This document shows, piece by piece, positions 52,376 through 61,733 of a stretch of DNA of 64,000 nt (position 1 is its first letter; every line of letters starts with the position of its first letter). Made by a program: the position numbers and the translations under genes. Origin of the DNA: Oxalicibacterium solurbis. Its GTDB lineage: Bacteria; Pseudomonadota; Gammaproteobacteria; Burkholderiales; Burkholderiaceae_D. The notes below the pieces were generated by a model that had not been told where the DNA came from, made no database searches, and saw only the letters and a list, made by a program, of their open reading frames with translations. The stretch lies in the NCBI RefSeq assembly GCF_014635845.1, contig NZ_BMDP01000003.1, positions 1-64,000 of the forward strand, in the 5' to 3' direction.

Positions 52376-53464
52376 ATGAGCGAGCATTTACTTACCGACC
52401 AGGCAGGGCCGGTTGGCGTCGTGTCATTGAATCGTGCACAGGCCTTGAACGCGCTTTCATTGGAAATGATCCGCGGCTTGAACGCCGCCCTTTCCTCTTG
52501 GCTCCAGGATTCACACATCCAGGCCGCCCTGATCGAGAGTGTCAGTCCGAAAGCTTTCTGTGCCGGTGGCGACCTACGCTTCTTTTACGAGATTTTCTGT
52601 AACGCCGGGATGGCGAACAGTCCTTTGCTTGAGGCCTTCTTCACCGAGGAATACACACTCAATCACCTGATTCACCACTACCACAAACCCTACATCGCCT
52701 TGCTGAACGGGCTGGTCATGGGTGGCGGCATGGGAATATCGCAGAGCAGCTCTCCGCTACGTCTGCGCATCGTGACAGAACAGACGCGTATGGCAATGCC
52801 GGAGGTAAATATCGGCCTGTTTCCGGATGTCGGCGGCAGCTACTTTCTATCGCGCATGCCGGGAGAAACCGGTACTTGGCTAGCCCTAACGGGGGAAACG
52901 ATTGGCGCAGCAGACGCATTGCATACAGGGCTGGCGGATATCTTCGTTCCATCCGATACGCTGCCAGCACTTCGCGACATGCTGCAAGCCCGCGACACCG
53001 ATCATATTCATGCGGCAAGGCATTTCTGCGCGCCCTTCGAGGAAAAAGTGGACACAAACTCCGGCACACTTGCCCGGCATCGCCAGCTGATCGACAAACA
53101 CTTTTCTCTGGATAGTGTGCAGGACATCATGCATTCACTAGCCGACGGTGCCGATCCGTTCGCACGACACACCGCAGAAACCATGCGCCGGCGCTCGCCG
53201 CTGTTGTTGTGCGTGACGCTTGAACAGCTGCGTCGCGGCCGCACGATGACGATTGCCGAGTGCCTGCGTATGGAACGCACGATGATGCATCACTGTTTCG
53301 AACATCCGGATGCAATGGAAGGAATACGTGCAGCCATCATCGACAAGGACAATCGGCCGCAATGGCAACCTGCCACTATCGAGGAAGTATCGGAAGATAT
53401 GGTGCAGCGCTTCTTTGCGCCGGTATGGCGGGACGAGACCCATCCGCTACGCGGACTGGCCTGA
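52376..53464 (+). CDS. 3-hydroxyisobutyryl-CoA hydrolase-like crotonase
   Basis: A 362-residue crotonase-fold enzyme of the HIBCH type. Oxyanion-hole motifs are KAFCAGGDLRFFYE and LLNGLVMGGGMGISQ. The catalytic segment is MAMPEVNIGLFPDVGGSYFL, whose Glu-Asp pattern distinguishes hydrolases from hydratases. The C-terminal ECLRMERTMMHHC and a KDNRPQWQP-type motif also match. It releases 3-hydroxyisobutyrate in valine breakdown. It is a single gene, divergent from pilE and convergent with dgt. Confidence 0.9.
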   Translation: MSEHLLTDQAGPVGVVSLNRAQALNALSLEMIRGLNAALSSWLQDSHIQAALIESVSPKAFCAGGDLRFFYEIFCNAGMANSPLLEAFFTEEYTLNHLIHHYHKPYIALLNGLVMGGGMGISQSSSPLRLRIVTEQTRMAMPEVNIGLFPDVGGSYFLSRMPGETGTWLALTGETIGAADALHTGLADIFVPSDTLPALRDMLQARDTDHIHAARHFCAPFEEKVDTNSGTLARHRQLIDKHFSLDSVQDIMHSLADGADPFARHTAETMRRRSPLLLCVTLEQLRRGRTMTIAECLRMERTMMHHCFEHPDAMEGIRAAIIDKDNRPQWQPATIEEVSEDMVQRFFAPVWRDETHPLRGLA

Positions 53465-53470
53465 TCGCAT

Positions 53471-54619
53471 TTACATTTCGTCGATCAGGAACAAGCGCTT
53501 GTGCTCGCGGATCGCGTAGCGGTCCGTCATGCCGGCAATGTAGTCGGCAATCTCGCGTGCCTGTGCCGATACACCGGCCGGGGATTCCGTCAAAGGAAGC
53601 TGGTAATCCGGTGGCAGCAGATTCGGCTCGCGCATGAAAGCATCGAACAGTTCGGTGACGATACGACGCGCCTTGCTGGTCATGCGGTTCACCTGGTAAT
53701 GCCGGTAGAGGTTCTCGCGCAGGAAGCGTTTCAACAACGTGGCGTCCGATTGCATCGCCTCGGAAAACGCGATCAGCGGTGGTGCATTGCGAACGTCATC
53801 GACGCTTTGCACGTTTGCATCCCGAATACGCTGTTGCGACGTACGAATCAGGTCGACGATCAACGCATTGATCATCCGGCGTATCGTTTCGTTGATGGCG
53901 CGGCGACCGGCAATACCGGGATAGGCCTGCTCAACCTCCTGACGATGCCGCGCATAGAAATCGATTTCGTCGAGCTGCTGAGTCGTCAATAAACCCGAAC
54001 GCAAACCGTCGTCGATGTCGTGGTTGTTGTAGGCGATTTCATCGGCGAAGTTGGCCAGTTGCGCCTCCAGCGACGGCTGCTTCTTTTCGATGAAGCGGCG
54101 GCCGATCTCGCCGAGCTTCTTCGCATTGTTCAGCGAGCAATGCTTGAGGATGCCTTCACGCGTCTCGAACGTGAGGTTCAATCCGTCGAACGCGCCGTAG
54201 CGTTGTTCCAGCTGATCGACCACCCGCAGACTCTGCAGGTTATGTTCGAAGCCGCCGTATTCATCCATGCAGGCATTCAGCGCATCCTGGCCGGCGTGGC
54301 CGAACGGTGTATGGCCGAGATCGTGCGCCAGCGAAATTGCTTCGACCAGGTCTTCGTTCAACTTCAGATTGCGGGCGATCGAACGGGCGATCTGCGCGAC
54401 TTCAATGCTGTGCGTCAGCCGCGTGCGAAACAGGTCGCCTTCATGGTTGACGAAGACCTGCGTCTTGTATTCGAGGCGGCGAAAAGCCGTGGAATGGATG
54501 ATGCGGTCGCGGTCGCGCTGGAATTCAGTGCGCGACGACGGCGCTTCTTCCGGGAATCGACGGCCCGCCGATAGCTCGGAACGGGCCGCATAGGGGGCGA
54601 GATGGATTTCGATATCCAT
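53471..54619 (-). CDS. dgt: dGTPase-like HD phosphohydrolase
   Basis: A 382-residue deoxyguanosinetriphosphate triphosphohydrolase-like protein (class 2 length). The HD metal site is in [20 protein letters not shown] and [20 protein letters not shown], followed by [19 protein letters not shown] and [14 protein letters not shown]. It hydrolyses dNTPs to nucleoside and triphosphate. It is the distal gene of the pilMNOPQ-aroKB-dgt series, nine bases after aroKB. ATG at 54619 is preferred over TTG at 54622. Confidence 0.94.
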   Translation of the reverse strand: MDIEIHLAPYAARSELSAGRRFPEEAPSSRTEFQRDRDRIIHSTAFRRLEYKTQVFVNHEGDLFRTRLTHSIEVAQIARSIARNLKLNEDLVEAISLAHDLGHTPFGHAGQDALNACMDEYGGFEHNLQSLRVVDQLEQRYGAFDGLNLTFETREGILKHCSLNNAKKLGEIGRRFIEKKQPSLEAQLANFADEIAYNNHDIDDGLRSGLLTTQQLDEIDFYARHRQEVEQAYPGIAGRRAINETIRRMINALIVDLIRTSQQRIRDANVQSVDDVRNAPPLIAFSEAMQSDATLLKRFLRENLYRHYQVNRMTSKARRIVTELFDAFMREPNLLPPDYQLPLTESPAGVSAQAREIADYIAGMTDRYAIREHKRLFLIDEM

Positions 54620-54628
54620 CAAGTCGCG

Positions 54629-56290
54629 TCAGGCCTTGGTGCAGGCTGCGAGCGTCTGCTGCAGCACGTCCAGCGGCACCGGCATGATGACGGTCTTGCC
54701 GAGCGGCTTGAGCAGGATGAACTTGATCTGGCCGCCTTCGTTCTTCTTGTCGACTTCCATCAATTCGATCCAGCGCTCGCCCAAGTCAGGCGCGACCGTC
54801 GGCAGCCCGGCTGCCTTGACGACGGCAGTGATGCGCGCCTTGGCATGCTCGTCGATGAAGCCCAGTCGATGCGACAGATCCGCCGCCATCACCATGCCGC
54901 AGCCGACTGCTTCGCCGTGCAGCCAGACGCCGTAGCCCATGCCGGCCTCGATCGCGTGGCCGAAGGTGTGGCCGAAATTGAGGATGGCACGCAGGCCGCC
55001 TTCGCGTTCGTCCTGGCGCACGACATCGGATTTGATCTCGCACGAACGCTTGATCGCGTAGCCCAGTGCCGCAGCATCCTTCTTCACCAGTTTGTCGATA
55101 TTCGCTTCGATCCAGTCGAAGAAAGGCGGATCGATGATCGCGCCATGCTTGATGACTTCCGACAATCCAGCGCTGAGTTCGCGCGCAGGCAGCGTATTCA
55201 GCGTGGACGTATCCGCCACCACCGCCTGCGGCTGGTAGAAGGCACCGATCATGTTCTTGCCGAGCGGATGGTTGATGCCGGTCTTGCCACCGACCGACGA
55301 ATCGACCTGCGACAGCAGCGTGGTCGGCACCTGCACGAAAGGCACGCCGCGCATGTAGGCAGCTGCCGCAAAGCCGGTCAGGTCGCCGATGACGCCGCCG
55401 CCGAGCGCGACCAGCGTCGTCTTGCGGTCGCATTTTTCGGTGAGCAGCACGTCGAACACTTTCATCAGGCTGGCCCAGTTCTTTTCTTCTTCGCCATCCG
55501 GCAGCACGATCGGCACGACCTGTTTGCCGGCGGCAGTCAGCGCTGCAGTGATCTGTTGCAGGTACAGAGGAGCGACCACCGTATTGGTCACGATGGCGAC
55601 ACGTTTTCCGGGAATCTTGCCTGCGACTACCGTCTTGTCGCCGAGCAATCCCTGCCCGATCGTGATCGGGTAGCTGCGGTCGCCCAGATCGACGTTCAGC
55701 GTCTGGGAAGTGGAAAGCGGTGGCGTCATGGCGTGCCTTGATGATGAGTGGTGTCCGCAATCCTGTTCGCCCTGGCCGAATTCCGGCCCCAGTTGCGACA
55801 GAATCGATTGCATCAGGAATTGTACGTTAGGACGGCCGGTATCGATGACGAAGTCGGCAACTTCGTTATAAAGCGGTTCGCGGATGCGCGTGAGATCTTC
55901 CAGCGTCTTGCGCGGATCGGCATTCTGCAGCAGGGGGCGATTGCGGTCGTGGCTGGTACGTTGCAGCAGGCTGTGGACGCTGGCACGCAGGTAGATGACG
56001 GTGCCGCGTTCCTTCAGGTAGGCACGGCTTTGCGGATTCAGCACTGCGCCACCGCCGGTCGCCAGCACGATATCCTGCTGGCTCGTAAGATCGCGGATGA
56101 CTTCCGCCTCGCGCTGGCGAAAACTGGCCTCGCCCTCGATCTCGAAGATCAACGGAATCGAGGCACCGGTGCGTGCCTCGATTTCGTGATCGGAGTCGAC
56201 GAAACGCTTGTTGAGTCTTTTGGCCAGCGCCTTGCCGACCGTCGTTTTGCCGGCCCCCATGAGGCCGACCAGAAAAATATTACCGCTCAC
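54629..56290 (-). CDS. aroKB: Fused shikimate kinase-3-dehydroquinate synthase
   Basis: A single 553-residue frame joins two shikimate-pathway enzymes usually encoded separately. Residues 1-175 are AroK: Walker [15 protein letters not shown], shikimate-binding [27 protein letters not shown] and the LID RNRPLL. After a hydrophilic linker (about 170-190, [16 protein letters not shown]), residues 190-553 are AroB: NAD motif [32 protein letters not shown], and metal ligands in [17 protein letters not shown]. No stop codon separates them. An internal ATG at 55729 with AAGG seven bases upstream could also give free AroB. The start is GTG at 56290. It lies between pilQ and dgt. Confidence 0.93.
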   Translation of the reverse strand: MSGNIFLVGLMGAGKTTVGKALAKRLNKRFVDSDHEIEARTGASIPLIFEIEGEASFRQREAEVIRDLTSQQDIVLATGGGAVLNPQSRAYLKERGTVIYLRASVHSLLQRTSHDRNRPLLQNADPRKTLEDLTRIREPLYNEVADFVIDTGRPNVQFLMQSILSQLGPEFGQGEQDCGHHSSSRHAMTPPLSTSQTLNVDLGDRSYPITIGQGLLGDKTVVAGKIPGKRVAIVTNTVVAPLYLQQITAALTAAGKQVVPIVLPDGEEEKNWASLMKVFDVLLTEKCDRKTTLVALGGGVIGDLTGFAAAAYMRGVPFVQVPTTLLSQVDSSVGGKTGINHPLGKNMIGAFYQPQAVVADTSTLNTLPARELSAGLSEVIKHGAIIDPPFFDWIEANIDKLVKKDAAALGYAIKRSCEIKSDVVRQDEREGGLRAILNFGHTFGHAIEAGMGYGVWLHGEAVGCGMVMAADLSHRLGFIDEHAKARITAVVKAAGLPTVAPDLGERWIELMEVDKKNEGGQIKFILLKPLGKTVIMPVPLDVLQQTLAACTKA

Positions 56291-56346
56291 TGCCCGTACT
56301 TTCTTCAGGTGCGGCAGCCGATATGGCGCCGCCTACACCCGGCATC

Positions 56347-58473
56347 CTACCTGATTGCAACCTCGTCGTTCAGAACGCGCGGGGTCAGGAAGATCAGCAG
56401 CTCCGTTTTTTCGTTGACCTTGCCGGTCGTCTTGAACAGGTTGCCGAACAGCGGAATGTCGCCGAAAAACGGCACCTTGCTGATGTTCGAGCGATCGGTC
56501 TGCGTATAAATGCCGCCGATGACGACCGTACCGCCGTTGTCGATCAGCACCTGCGTCTTGATGTGCTTGGTATCGATCGCGAAACCGGCACGCGTTTCGG
56601 CGCCGACGCTATCCTTGTTGACGTCCACATCCAGGATGACGTTGCCGTCCGGTGTGATCTGCGGCGTCACTTCCAGTTTCAGGTTCGCCTTGCGGAACGA
56701 AATGCTGGTCGCGCCGCTGCTGGTCGCTTCCTGGTACGGCAATTCCGTACCCTGTTCGATCAATGCCTTCAACTGGTCTGCCGTGATGACGCGCGGACTG
56801 GAAATCACCTTGCCCTTGCCGTCTGCTTCCAGCGCGGACAATTCGAGGCCGATGAAACGCGTCATCGCCGAATTGAACAGCGTGAGCGCAACACTACCGG
56901 GAGTGTTCGAATTGATCGATGCCGCCGGCAGGTTCACCGAATTGCCGCCCAGCACGGGAAGCGCCAGTCCGGTCGTATTGCCACCTGAAGGCGTGGCTTG
57001 ATTGCCTCCCAACTGGTAATTGCCCTGGCCCGTCACGCCGAACGACAGTTTCGCACCGAGATTGCGGCTGAAAGTATCGCTCGCCTCGACGATGCGTGCC
57101 TCGATCATCACCTGACGCGTCGCGATATCCGTTTTCTTGACCAGCGAACGGATCTCTTCCAGCTTGGAAGGAATATCGGTAATGAACAACTGGTTGGTAC
57201 GCGGATCGACCACGGCACTGCCGCGCTTGGTCAGGATGCTGCGCGAACCGCCGCCGGTATCGTCAATGCCAAAGATCTTCTTGAACGATTCGGCCTTCTG
57301 GTAATTGAGCTGGAAGGTTTCCGTCCTCAACGGCTCAAGATCGGCAATCTGCGAGCGCTGCTCCAGTTCCAGTTTCTCTTTCGTCAGCAGTTCGTCGCGC
57401 GGCGCAATCCAGATCACGGTGCCGTTCTTGCGCATGTCCAGCCCCTTGGCCTGCATGACGATATCCAGCGCCTGATCCCATGGCACGTCCTTCAGACGCA
57501 GCGTCAGGTTGCCGCTGACGGTATCGCTGGTAATGATGTTCAGGCCGGTGAAGTCTGCAATCACCTGCAGCACTGCGCGCACATCGACGTTCTGGAAATT
57601 GAGCGACAGTTTTTCACCGCGATAATCGCGCGTGCCCATGCCCAGCTTGTTGGGCTCTTCCTTGATCTGCTTGACTTCGACCACCAGCTGCGAATCGCTT
57701 TGATAGACGCTGTGCTCCCAAATGCCTTTCGGCTCGATCGTCATGTGGACGTTGTCGCCGCGCTGCTGCGTCGTGATGATATTGACCGGCGTACCGAAAT
57801 CGGCAACGTCCAGACGGCGGCGCAGCACGTCCGGCAAAGTCGTCTTCATGAAATCGACTTCGATCTTTTTGCCTTCCTGGCGAACATCCACCACCGTCTG
57901 ATCGCTGGGCAGACCGATAACCACGCGGCCTTCACCATTGCTGCCACGACGGAAATCGATATCGCGCAATGCCTGCGACGCCCCCGCCGCCGGTGCGGCA
58001 GAAGCAACCGGCACACCAACCGCATTCAGCGCCTTGGCCGGACCACCCGAGCCGTCGATCGTCACGATGACGTCATTGCCTTCCACGACAGTCGCATAAT
58101 TCAGCGAGCGCTGCAGGTTGAAAACCAGCCGCGACCGATCTCCCGCCTGTACTACATTGACGCTACGCACGTCGCCCAGGCCGATATCCTGCAGCCCTTT
58201 GCCCGTGCCGTTACCCGTATCGGAAAAATCCAGCGCAATCCGCGCAGGATTTGTGATCGCAAACCCCAACGGCGCCTTGGCAACCGGACTCTTCATCGCC
58301 ACTTTTACGATGACATTGCTTCCCTGTTGGGCGGCCGTGATCGACTGGATTTCGTTCTGCTGCGCCATGGCGGTGCCGCCGATCAGCGCAAAGGCGATAA
58401 ACGCAAATAATTGCCGCATTTTCTGCAAGCCTCCCCGCGAATTGTTCGATTGTTGTTTTTGTAGCGACATCAT
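56347..58473 (-). CDS. pilQ: Type IV pilus secretin PilQ
   Basis: A 708-residue outer-membrane secretin. The signal peptide FAFIAFALIGGTAMAQ is at about 22-37. AMIN domains for peptidoglycan binding (about 40-260) include VVEGNDVIVTIDGSG. N0/N1 domains follow with NFQNVDVRAVLQVIADFTGL and VDPRTNQLFITDIPSKLEEI. The C-terminal secretin barrel has QVMIEARIVEASDTFSRNLG and ELLIFLTPRVLNDEVAIR. It forms the pore for the pilus. ATG at 58473 has AGGAG seven to eight bases upstream and overlaps the pilP stop; ATG at 58419, also with GGAGG upstream, is an alternative. Confidence 0.97.
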   Translation of the reverse strand: MMSLQKQQSNNSRGGLQKMRQLFAFIAFALIGGTAMAQQNEIQSITAAQQGSNVIVKVAMKSPVAKAPLGFAITNPARIALDFSDTGNGTGKGLQDIGLGDVRSVNVVQAGDRSRLVFNLQRSLNYATVVEGNDVIVTIDGSGGPAKALNAVGVPVASAAPAAGASQALRDIDFRRGSNGEGRVVIGLPSDQTVVDVRQEGKKIEVDFMKTTLPDVLRRRLDVADFGTPVNIITTQQRGDNVHMTIEPKGIWEHSVYQSDSQLVVEVKQIKEEPNKLGMGTRDYRGEKLSLNFQNVDVRAVLQVIADFTGLNIITSDTVSGNLTLRLKDVPWDQALDIVMQAKGLDMRKNGTVIWIAPRDELLTKEKLELEQRSQIADLEPLRTETFQLNYQKAESFKKIFGIDDTGGGSRSILTKRGSAVVDPRTNQLFITDIPSKLEEIRSLVKKTDIATRQVMIEARIVEASDTFSRNLGAKLSFGVTGQGNYQLGGNQATPSGGNTTGLALPVLGGNSVNLPAASINSNTPGSVALTLFNSAMTRFIGLELSALEADGKGKVISSPRVITADQLKALIEQGTELPYQEATSSGATSISFRKANLKLEVTPQITPDGNVILDVDVNKDSVGAETRAGFAIDTKHIKTQVLIDNGGTVVIGGIYTQTDRSNISKVPFFGDIPLFGNLFKTTGKVNEKTELLIFLTPRVLNDEVAIR

Positions 58474-59006
58474 TTTTGCGTCTCCTGCAACTCTAGCTTG
58501 GCTTCGCGTTCGACCCATTCGCCGGACGCATCCTGAACCGTCTCGACAATCTCCACGGCGGAATCGGTGATACGCATCACGCGCCCCAGATTCTGGCCGA
58601 TGTAGTTGCCCACCTTCACATGGAAGATCGACTTGTCCACCTGCAGCACACCATAGGTCAGCCCCGGCTTGATCAGCGTGCCGACCATATGCATCGTATC
58701 CAGCGGATAGCTTTCCAGCGGTTCGCGCCGACGATCGAGATCCGGCTGGATGCCGCCGCTCTTGCGCGCCTTGGCCAGTGCACTGGCCAGCTTGTTCGGG
58801 CTGTACGGGTCTTCACGCCCTTTGGCGTCGTAGGTAAACGGTTCGAATTTCTTGGGTTCCGACAACGGCTTGATCGATGCCCGCGTGTGTTGACGGACAT
58901 CTTTCATCCATTGACTGAGTTCCTGTACGCCGCCATCGCCGCAACCGGACAACACGACCGGCAGCAACAGCGAAAAAATCAGACGGTTCATCGCGATGCG
59001 CCTCAT
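58470..59006 (-). CDS. pilP: Pilus alignment lipoprotein PilP
   Basis: A 178-residue lipoprotein. The signal ends in the lipobox LLPVVLSGCGDGG. The disordered linker is followed by the PilP beta-sandwich: LESYPLDTMHMVGTLIKPGL, YGVLQVDKSIFHVKVGNYIG and NLGRVMRITDSAVEIVETV. It links the PilMNO inner complex to PilQ. ATG overlaps the pilO stop (ATGA). Confidence 0.95.
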   Translation of the reverse strand: MRRIAMNRLIFSLLLPVVLSGCGDGGVQELSQWMKDVRQHTRASIKPLSEPKKFEPFTYDAKGREDPYSPNKLASALAKARKSGGIQPDLDRRREPLESYPLDTMHMVGTLIKPGLTYGVLQVDKSIFHVKVGNYIGQNLGRVMRITDSAVEIVETVQDASGEWVEREAKLELQETQK

Positions 59007-59671
59007 TTCTTCTTACCGCCTTTCTTTTTCTTGTCGGCAGCAGCCTTGCGTTGCGCGGCGATCTCTTCCTCGTCCAGATAACGGAAGGTCTTGGCTACCG
59101 CATCCAGCGTCAGCACGCTGCTGTCCTTGCCGGCCACGAGGTTCATCTTGTTCAGCGTGACGATGCGCGGCATGTTGGCAATATCGCTGGTGAAAGCGCC
59201 GATGTCGTGATAATTGCCGGTAATGCGGATATCGATCGGCAGTTCGGCGTAGTAGTCGCGGACGATGACTTGCCCCGGCTTGAACAACTGGAACTGCAGG
59301 CCGCGCCCCAGACCGGCCTGGTTGATATCGGACAGCAGCGCATCCATTTCCGCCTTGCTCGGCAACTGCTTTTCAAGCGCGGCGACGTATTCGTTGACCT
59401 GTTCCTTCTGCTTGCGCAAGCCTTCGAGATTGACCGCCTGCTGCACCTTGGACTTGTAGGCATCCTTCAATGAGACTTCTGCCGCAACGGCACGGTCGAT
59501 ATCGGCCAGTTGATCGCTCCAGTAGAAGTACCAGCCGACGACCACGACGGCTGCCACGACACCTGCTGCGCACAGCATGCGCGGTACGATCGGCCACTGG
59601 CCCGGATGCAAACCGTTGAGCCCCTGGAATTGCGCACGCACCGACCTGCTGATATGTTTTATGTCTGCCAT
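59003..59671 (-). CDS. pilO: Pilus alignment protein PilO
   Basis: A 222-residue bitopic inner-membrane protein. One membrane segment (MLCAAGVVAAVVVVGWYFYW) is followed by a coiled coil (EVSLKDAYKSKVQQAVNLEG) and a ferredoxin-like periplasmic fold (VRDYYAELPIDIRITGNYHD). It heterodimerises with PilN. It lies between pilN (11 bases upstream) and pilP. The C-terminus ends in a Lys/Gly-rich tail. Confidence 0.95.
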   Translation of the reverse strand: MADIKHISRSVRAQFQGLNGLHPGQWPIVPRMLCAAGVVAAVVVVGWYFYWSDQLADIDRAVAAEVSLKDAYKSKVQQAVNLEGLRKQKEQVNEYVAALEKQLPSKAEMDALLSDINQAGLGRGLQFQLFKPGQVIVRDYYAELPIDIRITGNYHDIGAFTSDIANMPRIVTLNKMNLVAGKDSSVLTLDAVAKTFRYLDEEEIAAQRKAAADKKKKGGKKK

Positions 59672-59682
59672 GTCGCCCTCCC

Positions 59683-60306
59683 TCAGGATTTCTTCGAGGC
59701 CTTCACAGGCGCATTGTGTTTTTCACCGGCAGCATCCTTGTCCTTGTCGCGCGGACGTTTGATGACGACATTGATCGAGAAGTCGAATATCTTCTTCGCG
59801 TCCTTATCCTTGCCCAAGTTGACGGAGCGAATCTCGATCAGATCAGGCTTCTCCAGCCACTGCGACTGATTGCCGAGATTGCGCAGCAGTTCGGAAACGC
59901 GTTCGTTGGATTGCGCATAGCCGTTCAGCGTGACGCGTTGCCCGTTCTGCTTGAATGATTTCAGGTAGACGCCTTCCGGCACCTGCTGCGCCAGCTCGTC
60001 CATCAGGTAGACCGGCTGATTGCGATCGCTCTGCAGGTCTTCCACTGCCTGCTGGCGTGCCTTCAGCGCCTCGATTTCCTGCTTGAGGGTGGACACTTCC
60101 TTGATCTGTACGTCGAGCTTGGCATTTTCGGTCTTGATGAAATTGTTCCGCTGCTCCTGGCCGGACAACTTGCTGGCGAAATAGCCACCGCCCAGCAGAA
60201 CGATCAATGCGCCGATGATGGCGCTCAACACCATCAATGCCGCGAATTCCTTCTTGCGCTGCTTGCGTTTTTCTTCCCTGTGCGGAAGCAGGTTGATCTT
60301 GATCAT
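59683..60306 (-). CDS. pilN: Pilus alignment protein PilN
   Basis: A 207-residue bitopic protein. The cytoplasmic N-terminus MIKINLLPHREEKRKQRKKE binds PilM. A membrane segment (LMVLSAIIGALIVLLGGGYF), a coiled coil (IKEVSTLKQEIEALKARQQA) and a periplasmic fold follow. ATG at 60306 overlaps the pilM stop (ATGA), so an upstream start inside pilM is rejected. The tail is basic. Confidence 0.95.
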   Translation of the reverse strand: MIKINLLPHREEKRKQRKKEFAALMVLSAIIGALIVLLGGGYFASKLSGQEQRNNFIKTENAKLDVQIKEVSTLKQEIEALKARQQAVEDLQSDRNQPVYLMDELAQQVPEGVYLKSFKQNGQRVTLNGYAQSNERVSELLRNLGNQSQWLEKPDLIEIRSVNLGKDKDAKKIFDFSINVVIKRPRDKDKDAAGEKHNAPVKASKKS

Positions 60307-61382
60307 CGGTCGAACCTCCGCATAGCCAGCCCGCACGCGACCAGATAGGCCGGTGCCTCATTGCGCAACTGTTTCTCGCGCACATTGGGACCGAGCTGCA
60401 TGCCCTTGAAGGGGCTGATGACCGATGCCGATACCTTGGTGTTGTCGGCGACTCTCTCGACCAGGCCGGGAATGATTGCGCAGCCGCCGGCAAGGAACAG
60501 CTGGTCGATACGGGTATACGGCGTGGAGGTAAAAAAGAATTGCATGGCGCGCGCAATTTCTGCGGCGGCGCTATCGAGGAAAGGTTCCAGAATTTCAGTT
60601 TGATAACCGTCCGGCAGATCGCCGATCTTCTTTCTGGCTTCCGCCTCTTCATAAGACAAGCCGTACGTCCGGACGATTTCCTGCGTCAGTTGATGGCCGC
60701 CGAACGGCTGCTCGCGCTCGTAGACCAGTTGTCCGTCCACCAGAACCGACATATGCATGACCTGCATGCCGATCTGGAACAAGCCGAGAATCTGTCCCTG
60801 GCCGCCCTTCGGCAACTGCGCCGCCAGACGCTCGACTGCCGCACGTGCGGCGTACGATTCGATGTCCATGACGGTCGGCGTCAGGCCGGCGGCTTCGGCG
60901 ACTGCCACGCGATCCTCGACCTTTTCCTTGCGCGTCGCAGCCAGCATGACTTCGACGTCGTCTTCCGAATTCTCGACCGGGCCGATCACATCGAAATCCA
61001 GACGCACTTCATCCAGTGCAAACGGGATGTACTGGCTGGCTTCAGTTTCGACCTGCAGTTCCAGCCCCTCTTCGGAAAGATCGGCCGGCAGGATGATTTT
61101 CTTGGTGATGACGGAAGCAGGCGGCATGCCCATCGCGACCAGCTTGGCCTTGGTGCCGCTTTTTTTCCATACGCGCGAAACGGCGTCCGTCACCTGTTCG
61201 ATGTTCTCGATATTGCCGTCGACCACCGCGCCACGAGGCAGCGGCTCCGATGCAAAGCATTCGAGGCGCAATTCTTTGCCGGTATCGGAAAGCTCGACGA
61301 GTTTCACGCCGGAACTACTGATATCCAAACCAATCAACGGCGAATTCTTCTTGCCGAATAAGGAGCCAAAATCTAAGGCCAA
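60303..61382 (-). CDS. pilM: Pilus assembly ATPase-like PilM
   Basis: A 359-residue actin-like (FtsA-fold) cytoplasmic protein: LIGLDISSSGVKLVELSDTG, VDGNIENIEQVTDAVSRVWK, MGMPPASVITKKIILPADLS, VEREQPF-like YEREQPFGGHQLTQEIVRTY and LFLAGGCAIIPGLVERVADN. It binds the PilN tail and anchors the alignment complex. TTG at 61382 is chosen because GGGGAG lies eight bases upstream and the N-terminus then matches the family (ALDFGSLFGKKNSPLIGLD). The operon runs on to pilN, pilO, pilP, pilQ, aroKB and dgt. Confidence 0.95.
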   Translation of the reverse strand: MALDFGSLFGKKNSPLIGLDISSSGVKLVELSDTGKELRLECFASEPLPRGAVVDGNIENIEQVTDAVSRVWKKSGTKAKLVAMGMPPASVITKKIILPADLSEEGLELQVETEASQYIPFALDEVRLDFDVIGPVENSEDDVEVMLAATRKEKVEDRVAVAEAAGLTPTVMDIESYAARAAVERLAAQLPKGGQGQILGLFQIGMQVMHMSVLVDGQLVYEREQPFGGHQLTQEIVRTYGLSYEEAEARKKIGDLPDGYQTEILEPFLDSAAAEIARAMQFFFTSTPYTRIDQLFLAGGCAIIPGLVERVADNTKVSASVISPFKGMQLGPNVREKQLRNEAPAYLVACGLAMRRFDR

Positions 61383-61733
61383 GGGCAACTCTCCCCAACG
61401 TTTATTTGTTATAGATATGAACGCGATGCCGTTTAGCTTGTCCAAGCCCGATTTAACCCGGTCCGGATGACGATGTAATGACTTTGTTAAGAAAAAACCT
61501 TTTAAAAACGCGTATTTAGCGAACTTTGATAAATCGTCGCGTTAAATCCTAGCAACAAGGGTTGAAAAGTGTAAAGCAATTTCCATCGAGTAATTTGCAA
61601 ATCCGTTGCCAATTGTCCACGCGGCTCGGCAGATTTTGCAATTGCCGCCATTCCCGGACACACTCATCCCTCCGGCAACGTCGTCGCTATAATGGCGCGA
61701 TACTTTTTCTCCTGCTTCTTCTCCTTTTCTTGC
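61383..61733. other. Divergent control region of pilM and mrcA
   Basis: 351 bases without a gene. On the plus strand a perfect TATAAT (61688-61693) precedes mrcA. On the minus strand the stretch 61395-61450 is AT-rich with a TATAAC-like box near pilM, but no convincing -35 was found. AT-rich 61480-61560 may help open both promoters. I see no other structure. Confidence 0.5.
61688..61693 (+). promoter_or_regulatory. -10 box of mrcA
   Basis: TATAAT, perfect consensus, 40 bases before the chosen ATG. The -35 region is weak (CATCCC at 17-bp spacing). Because the box includes the in-frame ATG at 61692, that earlier start cannot be on this transcript. Confidence 0.45.
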
